From contig NZ_CP126271.1 in NCBI RefSeq assembly GCF_003234655.2, positions 1,364,001 to 1,428,000 of the forward strand: a stretch of DNA of 64,000 bases, given 5' to 3'. Shown one piece after another: positions 56,811-64,000 of this stretch. The notes beneath the pieces were generated by a model. The model saw only the letters and a list, made by a program, of their open reading frames with translations. It was not told where the DNA came from and did not search any database. Numbering within the stretch: position 1 is the stretch's first letter; the number at the start of each line of letters is the position of its first letter. The position numbers were made by a program, and so were the translations under genes. This stretch comes from Curtobacterium sp. MCLR17_007. GTDB taxonomy: Bacteria; Actinomycetota; Actinomycetes; Actinomycetales; Microbacteriaceae.

Positions 56811-59800
56811 GTGTTCCGCAAGATCCTGGTCGCCAACCGTGGCGAGATCGCGATCCGTGCCTTCCGTGCGGCGTTCGAACTCGGTGCCCGCACCGTCGCT
56901 GTCTACCCGTACGAGGACCGCAACTCGTTGCACCGCCTCAAGGCGGACGAGGCCTACCTGATCGGGGAGCGCGGGCACCCGGTGCGCGCCTACCTCGACG
57001 TGGCGGAGATCATCCGTGTGGCGCGGGAGTCCGGTGCCGACGCGATCTACCCCGGGTACGGCTTCCTCTCCGAGAACCCCGACCTGGCGGCGGCTGCCGA
57101 GGCCGCGGGCATCACCTTCATCGGCCCCGGGCAGCACGTGCTCGAGATGGCCGGCAACAAGGTCACGGCCAAGGAGCACGCGATCGCCGCCGGGGTCCCC
57201 GTGCTCGCCAGCACGCCGGCCAGCCGCGACGTCGACGAGCTCGTCGCGGGCGCCGAGGCGGTCGGCTTCCCGGTGTTCGCGAAGGCCGTCGCCGGCGGTG
57301 GTGGCCGTGGCATGCGGCGTGTCGAGACGGCTGCCGAGCTCCGACCCGCACTCGAAGAGGCCATGCGCGAGGCCGACAGCGCGTTCGGCGACCCGACGAT
57401 GTTCCTCGAACAGGCCGTCCTGCGCCCGCGGCACATCGAGGTGCAGATCCTCGCCGACGCCTCGGGCACCGACGCCGGCACGATCCACCTGTTCGAGCGG
57501 GACTGCTCCGTGCAGCGCCGCAACCAGAAGGTCGTCGAGATCGCCCCCGCGCCGAACCTCGACCCCGCGGTCGCCGCTGCGCTGCACCGCGACGCCGTCG
57601 CCTTCGCGCGCTCGATCGGCTACGTGAACGCCGGCACCGTCGAGTTCCTGCTCGACACCGTCGGCGAGCGAGCCGGCCAGCACGTGTTCATCGAGATGAA
57701 CCCGCGGATCCAGGTCGAGCACACCGTCACCGAAGAGGTGACCGACGTCGACCTGGTCCAGTCGCAGATGCGCATCGCCGCGGGGGAGACCCTGGCCGAC
57801 CTCGGGCTCGCGCAGGACACCGTCGCCGTGCACGGTGCCGCGCTGCAGACCCGCATCACGACCGAGGACCCGACGCAGGGCTTCCGTCCCGACACCGGTC
57901 GCATCACCACCTACCGCAGCCCCGGTGGCGCCGGTGTCCGTCTCGACGGCGGCACGGTCGCCACGGGCGCCCAGATCAGCCCGCACTTCGACTCCATGCT
58001 GGCGAAGATGACGTGCCGCGGGCGGGACTTCGCCACCGCGGTCAGCCGGGCCAAGCGTGCCCTCGCCGAGTTCCGCATCCGGGGCGTCAGCACGAACATC
58101 CCGTTCCTCCAGGCCGTGCTCGACGACCCGGACTTCGCGCGCGGGGACATCTCGACCGCGTTCATCGAGGAACGCCCGCAGCTGTTCGGCGGGCACGTGT
58201 CGAAGGACCGCGGCACGAAGGTCGTGAACTGGCTGGCCGACGTCACCGTCAACCGGCCGAACGGCGTCCGCGGCGCCCAGACCGTGGACCCGGCGCGGAA
58301 ACTGCCGACCATCGACCTGACCACCCCGCCGCCCGCGGGGCAGCGACAGCGCCTGCAGGAGCTCGGTCCCGCCGGGTGGGCGAAGGCCCTCCGCGACCAG
58401 ACCCCGCTCGCCGTCACCGAGACGACGATGCGCGACGCCCACCAGTCGCTCCTGGCCACCCGGGTCCGCAGCAAGGACCTGGTCGCCGTCGCCCCGCACG
58501 TCGCCCGTCTGACCCCGCAGCTCCTCAGCATCGAGGCCTGGGGCGGTGCGACCTACGACGTCGCCCTCCGGTTCCTCGGCGAGGACCCGTGGGAGCGACT
58601 GGACGCACTGCGCCAGGCGATGCCGAACATCCCGATCCAGATGCTGCTGCGCGGCCGCAACACGGTGGGCTACACGCCGTACCCGACCGAGGTCACGGAC
58701 GCGTTCGTCGCCGAGGCGGCCGCGTCCGGCGTCGACGTCTTCCGCGTCTTCGACGCCCTGAACGACGTCAGTCAGCTCCGACCCGCCCTGGAGGCCGTGC
58801 TCGCGACCGACACGGCCGTCGCCGAGGCCGCGCTCTGCTACTCCGGCGACCTGTTGGACCCGGCCGAGGACCTCTACACGCTCGACTACTACCTGCGTCT
58901 CGCCGAGCAGATGGTCGAGGCCGGTGCGCACGTCATCGGGATCAAGGACATGGCGGGGCTGCTCCGCGCCGGCGCCGCCGAGCGCCTGGTGACCGCGCTC
59001 CGCGAGCGCTTCGACCAGCCGGTCCACGTGCACACGCACGACACGGCCGGCGGGCAGCTCGCCACGCTCCTGTCCGCGGCGCGGGCCGGGGCGGACGCGG
59101 TGGACGTCGCAGCCGCGCCGATGGCCGGCACCACCAGCCAGCCGAGCATGTCCGCGCTCGTGGCCGCTCTGGCGCACACCGAGCGGGACACGGGCCTGTC
59201 GCTCGCCGCCGTCGGTGACCTCGAGCCCTACTGGGAGGCGGTCCGACGGGCGTACGCCCCGTTCGAGTCCGGTCTCGCCGGGCCGACCGGGCGGGTGTAC
59301 AAGCACGAGATCCCGGGCGGTCAGCTCTCGAACCTGCGTCAGCAGGCCATCGCGCTCGGCCTCGGCGACCGCTTCGAGCAGGTCGAGGACTGGTACGCCG
59401 AGGCGAACCGGATCCTCGGACGCCCGACCAAGGTCACGCCGTCCTCGAAGGTCGTCGGTGACCTGGCCCTGCAGCTCGCGGCGGTCGACGCCGACCCCGT
59501 CGACTTCGAGCAGAACCCACACAAGTACGACATCCCCGACTCGGTGATCGGCTTCATGGCCGGGGAGCTCGGCGAACTGCCGGGCGGCTGGCCAGAGCCG
59601 TTCCGCTCCAAGGTGCTCGCGGGCCGCGACGTCACCCCGACGATCACGCCCGTGCCCGACGACGAGCGTGCGCACCTGGCCGTCGCGGGGCAGGACCGCC
59701 GACAGGCGCTCAACCGCCTGCTCTTCCCCGGTCCGACCGAGGCCTTCCAGCGGGTCCGCGACGAGTACGGCGACCTGTCCGTGGTCCCGACGATCGACTA

Positions 59801-60221
59801 CCTCTACGGTCTGGTGCCGGGCGAGGAGCACGTCGTCGCGCTCGGCAAGGGCGTCGACCTCTTCGTCGGCCTCGAGGCGATCGGCGAAGCTGACGACCGC
59901 GGCGTCCGCACCGTGATGGCGACCCTGAACGGGCAGCTCCGTCCGGTGTACGTGCGCGACCGTTCGGTCGAGGTCGAGACGAAGGCCGCCGAGAAGGCGG
60001 ACCGGACCGACCCGAAGCACTTGGCCGCGCCGTTCTCCGGCGTCGTCACGCTCAAGGTCGCCGTCGGTGACGTCGTCGCAGCCGGGCAGGCCGTGGCGAG
60101 CATCGAGGCGATGAAGATGGAAGCGGCCATCACGGCTCCCGTCGCGGGGACCGTCGGCCGACTCGCGATCCCGGTGACCCAGCAGGTGGACGCCGGAGAC
60201 CTCCTGGTGGTGCTGCAGTAA
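56811..60221 (+). CDS. pyc: Pyruvate carboxylase
   Basis: A 1,136-residue full-length pyruvate carboxylase. The biotin-carboxylase domain (1 to about 460) has [29 protein letters not shown] and [19 protein letters not shown]. The carboxyltransferase domain (about 490-1000) has [28 protein letters not shown] and [16 protein letters not shown]. The C-terminal biotinyl domain carries Lys1102 in [10 protein letters not shown]. It carboxylates pyruvate to oxaloacetate for anaplerosis. GAAAGG precedes GTG 56811. Def begins two bases after its stop. GarA, another TCA-flux regulator, lies only a few genes away. Confidence 0.97.
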   Translation: MFRKILVANRGEIAIRAFRAAFELGARTVAVYPYEDRNSLHRLKADEAYLIGERGHPVRAYLDVAEIIRVARESGADAIYPGYGFLSENPDLAAAAEAAGITFIGPGQHVLEMAGNKVTAKEHAIAAGVPVLASTPASRDVDELVAGAEAVGFPVFAKAVAGGGGRGMRRVETAAELRPALEEAMREADSAFGDPTMFLEQAVLRPRHIEVQILADASGTDAGTIHLFERDCSVQRRNQKVVEIAPAPNLDPAVAAALHRDAVAFARSIGYVNAGTVEFLLDTVGERAGQHVFIEMNPRIQVEHTVTEEVTDVDLVQSQMRIAAGETLADLGLAQDTVAVHGAALQTRITTEDPTQGFRPDTGRITTYRSPGGAGVRLDGGTVATGAQISPHFDSMLAKMTCRGRDFATAVSRAKRALAEFRIRGVSTNIPFLQAVLDDPDFARGDISTAFIEERPQLFGGHVSKDRGTKVVNWLADVTVNRPNGVRGAQTVDPARKLPTIDLTTPPPAGQRQRLQELGPAGWAKALRDQTPLAVTETTMRDAHQSLLATRVRSKDLVAVAPHVARLTPQLLSIEAWGGATYDVALRFLGEDPWERLDALRQAMPNIPIQMLLRGRNTVGYTPYPTEVTDAFVAEAAASGVDVFRVFDALNDVSQLRPALEAVLATDTAVAEAALCYSGDLLDPAEDLYTLDYYLRLAEQMVEAGAHVIGIKDMAGLLRAGAAERLVTALRERFDQPVHVHTHDTAGGQLATLLSAARAGADAVDVAAAPMAGTTSQPSMSALVAALAHTERDTGLSLAAVGDLEPYWEAVRRAYAPFESGLAGPTGRVYKHEIPGGQLSNLRQQAIALGLGDRFEQVEDWYAEANRILGRPTKVTPSSKVVGDLALQLAAVDADPVDFEQNPHKYDIPDSVIGFMAGELGELPGGWPEPFRSKVLAGRDVTPTITPVPDDERAHLAVAGQDRRQALNRLLFPGPTEAFQRVRDEYGDLSVVPTIDYLYGLVPGEEHVVALGKGVDLFVGLEAIGEADDRGVRTVMATLNGQLRPVYVRDRSVEVETKAAEKADRTDPKHLAAPFSGVVTLKVAVGDVVAAGQAVASIEAMKMEAAITAPVAGTVGRLAIPVTQQVDAGDLLVVLQ

Positions 60222-60222
60222 C

Positions 60223-60726
60223 GTGACCGTCCGTCCCATCCGCCTGTTCGGCGACCCCGTCCTCCGTTCGCCCGCGGACCCGATCGCTCCCGCAGCACTC
60301 GGGTCGCCCGGCATCCGCGATCTGGTCCAGGACCTCATCGACACCGTCAAGGAGCCCGGTCGTGCCGGGGTCGCCGCACCCCAGATCGGCGTCGGGCTGC
60401 GCGCCTTCTCGTACAACGTCGACGGCGAGGTCGGGTACGTCCTGAACCCCGAGGTGGTCGAGGTGTCCGGGGAACCCGAGCTGATGGACGAGGGCTGCCT
60501 GTCCGTGCCCGGCCTGGCGTACCCGACCAGTCGGCACCCGTACGCCAAGGTGCGTGGGGTCGACGTCGACGGCAACCCCGTCGAGGTCGAGGGGACGGGC
60601 CTGATGGCCGAGGCCCTGCAGCACGAGGTCGACCACCTCGACGGCACCGTCTACGTCATGACGCTGGCCCCCGACACGCGCCGCGAGGCACTCCGCGACA
60701 TCCGCGCGCAGGACTGGTTCCACTGA
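60223..60726 (+). CDS. def: Peptide deformylase
   Basis: A 167-residue PDF. The three motifs are complete: [10 protein letters not shown] (motif I), EGCLSVPG with metal ligand Cys92 (motif II) and QHEVDHLDG with His134, Glu135 and His138 (motif III). It removes the N-formyl group from nascent proteins. GTG 60223 follows the pyc stop by one base, so it is probably translated from the pyc mRNA; no separate promoter is apparent. Confidence 0.96.
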   Translation: MTVRPIRLFGDPVLRSPADPIAPAALGSPGIRDLVQDLIDTVKEPGRAGVAAPQIGVGLRAFSYNVDGEVGYVLNPEVVEVSGEPELMDEGCLSVPGLAYPTSRHPYAKVRGVDVDGNPVEVEGTGLMAEALQHEVDHLDGTVYVMTLAPDTRREALRDIRAQDWFH

Positions 60727-60796
60727 TCCGGGGCGCACGTCCCGCTGGCCGGCGGCGTGCGGTTCACCGCACGATCGTGACACCCGGACGCGGGAT

Positions 60797-60826
60797 TGTC
60801 GTCATGTCCTGACGAAGCGGTACCGT
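60797..60826 (+). promoter_or_regulatory. Predicted promoter with embedded palindrome for the 44-codon ORF
   Basis: TTGTCG (60797) and TACCGT (60821) are spaced 18 bp, a sigma-70-like pair. TCGTCA-TGTCC-TGACGA (60799-60815), a perfect inverted repeat with a 5-bp spacer, overlaps the -35 element. A repressor bound there would block the promoter. Confidence 0.55.
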
Positions 60827-60877
60827 ATCCGGGTCGGACTCCCTGCCGACACGGTCACCCACACCCCAGGACGCACG

Positions 60878-61012
60878 ATGGCCCCTCAGAACGACGAGCT
60901 CAGCTCGCACCGCACCCGCACCAACCGCCGGCCCGAGCCGGCCCCCACGACGACCGCTGCGACGGCCGTCCTCGAGCCGATGGACGCACCGGAACAGGCC
61001 GCCGCAGTCTGA
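60878..61012 (+). CDS. Small 44-residue ORF in its own transcription unit
   Basis: ATG 60878 opens MAPQNDELSSHRTRTNRRPEP..., continuing Thr/Ala-rich to EQAAAV-stop. The frame has G/C third positions and is preceded by CCAGGAC at ribosome-binding distance. It lies between a promoter-like pair with a palindrome (60797-60826) and a strong terminator hairpin (61042-61082), so it appears to be a complete monocistronic unit. The peptide is polar and probably disordered, and matches nothing I know. The transcript could instead be a regulatory RNA. Confidence 0.5.
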   Translation: MAPQNDELSSHRTRTNRRPEPAPTTTAATAVLEPMDAPEQAAAV

Positions 61013-61041
61013 CCCGGGGGACTGGTCCCGGTCTCCTGACA

Positions 61042-61082
61042 GGAGGCCCGGTGCCGGTCTCGTCGACCGGCACCGGGCCTCC
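61042..61082. terminator. Perfect 18-bp-stem hairpin of the GGAGGC family
   Basis: GGAGGCCCGGTGCCGGTC (61042-61059) and its exact complement (61065-61082) flank TCGTC. It sits at the convergent junction of the 44-codon ORF and the FadD-type gene, so it should stop transcription both ways. Confidence 0.85.
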
Positions 61083-61124
61083 CGACATCCTGCTGACGGT
61101 CGTGGCGGGCCGCAGCCCGTCCAC

Positions 61125-62990
<1,866 letters not shown>

Positions 62991-63112
62991 GGCAACTCCC
63001 TTGTCGACCGGTTCGATGGCGAGGTCGTCTCATGTTGACGCCTCTGTTCCCAGCATAGAGGCGGATGTCGCACGTTCGATGCGCACGCAGCGAACCGGTA
63101 GGCTCGGTCTTC

Positions 63113-64000
63113 GTGCACGCCATCGGAATCGACATCGGGGGCACCAAGATCGCGGGAGCGGTCGTCACGGAACTGGGCGAGATCGTCGCCGAGGACCGCG
63201 TCGCCACGAACGCTGCGGACCCGGACGCCATGCTGGACGACGTCGTCGCGATGGTCTCGCGACTCCGCGCCGCGAACGACGTCGGCGCGGTCGGCGTCGC
63301 CGCCCCGGGCTTCATCGACGCCTCGCAGTCGATCGTCTACTACACGCCCAACATCCGGTGGCGGAACGAGCCCCTGCGGCAGAAGCTGCAGCAGCGACTC
63401 GGCGACCTGCACATCACCGTCGACAACGACGCCAACGCCGCCGGGTGGGCCGAGTTCCGCTTCGGCGCCGGGCGTCTGGTGTCCGACATGACCATGCTGA
63501 CGATCGGCACCGGGGTCGGCGGCGCGATCGTCACCGAGGACCGCCTGTTCCGCGGCGGCTTCGGCACCGGTGGCGAGATCGGCCACCTGCGCATCGTCCC
63601 GAACGGCCTGCCCTGCGGCTGTGGTGCCCGTGGGTGCATCGAGCAGTACGGCTCCGGCCGTGCCCTCCAGCGCATGGCGAACGACGTCGCCGACGCCGGC
63701 GGCATCGGCGTCGCACTGGCCCAGGCGCGTGACGACAACGGCGGCCAGCTCGACGGCGCGGTCGTCGGCGAGCTCATCCTGGCCGACGACCCCGGGGCCC
63801 TGGCGGCTCTGCGTCGTCTCGGCCGGCACCTCGGCGAGGCCTGCGCGTCCCTGTCGGCCGTGCTCGACCCGCAGCTCTTCGTCTTCGGCGGCGGCGTCGC
63901 CAGCGCGGGGGAGCGCCTGCTCGACCCGATCCGTCAGGCGTACCTCAACAACCTCCCGGCCCGCGGGTACCACCCGGAGCCGGACTTCGTGATCGCGGAA
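63113..64000 (+). CDS. ROK-family glucokinase (C-terminus outside the window)
   Basis: An open frame of 296 codons that runs off the end. HAIGIDIGGTKIAGAVV is the phosphate-binding loop, VDNDANAAGWAEFRFGAG contains the catalytic Asp, and the ROK signature with zinc site follows (EIGHLRIV, PCGCGARGCIEQYGSG). It phosphorylates glucose or a related sugar; glucokinase is the usual role in actinobacteria. It starts at GTG 63113. The protein should need only 10-30 more residues. Confidence 0.93.
   Translation, partial: MHAIGIDIGGTKIAGAVVTELGEIVAEDRVATNAADPDAMLDDVVAMVSRLRAANDVGAVGVAAPGFIDASQSIVYYTPNIRWRNEPLRQKLQQRLGDLHITVDNDANAAGWAEFRFGAGRLVSDMTMLTIGTGVGGAIVTEDRLFRGGFGTGGEIGHLRIVPNGLPCGCGARGCIEQYGSGRALQRMANDVADAGGIGVALAQARDDNGGQLDGAVVGELILADDPGALAALRRLGRHLGEACASLSAVLDPQLFVFGGGVASAGERLLDPIRQAYLNNLPARGYHPEPDFVIAE

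Noticed and set aside
55938-60647. 1,569-codon open frame on the minus strand spanning pyc and ParA
   Set aside because: Only its last 271 codons are the ParA-like gene. The rest is antisense to pyc, has Arg/Asp/Gly-rich shadow composition and no family features; such long antisense frames are usual at this GC content.

Overview
The window is GC-rich (codon third positions almost always G or C), with tightly packed genes and frequent GTG starts. Several marker genes are actinobacterial: a GarA-type FHA protein followed by FtsR-type MerR regulators, a single-chain pyruvate carboxylase, an LAFTG sortase signal, and separate LigD-polymerase and LigC-type ligase genes. Gene content and order point to Microbacteriaceae, and Curtobacterium or a close relative is my best guess. 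That is inference; no rRNA or tRNA gene is visible to confirm it.

Layout. 1-7.6 kb: start of a SWIM/SNF2 helicase gene, a BLUF blue-light sensor, two APC amino-acid permeases, small membrane proteins and a lysozyme-like exported protein. 7.7-13 kb: a uracil-DNA-glycosylase-like protein coupled to a GT4 glycosyltransferase, a DUF429 protein, and a DNA-repair block (LigD-type polymerase, LigC-type ligase). Two tiny coupled ORFs sit between the repair genes behind a perfect palindrome. 13-15.5 kb: an MBL-fold hydrolase, a HicA/HicB toxin-antitoxin module bounded by a second copy of the hydrolase gene's 3' end, and an azoreductase. 15.6-24.8 kb: a sortase-anchored surface protein, a LysR/putA divergent pair for proline catabolism, and a QsdR-like TetR regulator, thioesterase and acyl-CoA dehydrogenase cluster. 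24.9-37 kb: an S9 peptidase, a patatin, an IclR-type HTH-only protein, an HxlR/NAD(P)-binding divergent pair, an MFS/LysR divergent pair and several oxidoreductases. 37-46.7 kb: small enzymes and regulators, notably a NUDIX-NYN/PIN fusion and a DnaJ-NERD-like fusion, then an AlkX/AlkZ-type glycosylase, Hsp15 and an HtrA-type protease. 46.9-53.2 kb: an orphan pair of siderophore permeases behind an iron-box-like site, then a membrane GT2 synthase with a chitinase-like GH18/CBM5 protein. 53.3-64 kb: garA, ftsR, a second MerR, a ParA-like ATPase, pyc, def, a 44-codon orphan transcription unit, a FadD-type ligase and a ROK kinase, which runs off the end.

The most unusual structure lies outside the genes. 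(1) Four genes are followed directly by tandem copies of their own 3' ends. In three of them the copies keep the stop codon and the unit length is 1 modulo 3 (25, 31 and 52 bp). (2) Three convergent junctions carry the same palindromic element with 27-nt arms and an 8-nt loop. A second palindrome family (GGAGGCYCGGTGCC) also recurs. (3) The promoter of the GT2/GH18 operon has nested inverted TGTCC/GGACA sites, and the same motif recurs against the start codon. (4) The HicAB cassette is bracketed by a partly synonymously diverged copy of the neighbouring gene's 3' end. No phage, IS element, CRISPR array, rRNA or tRNA was seen.
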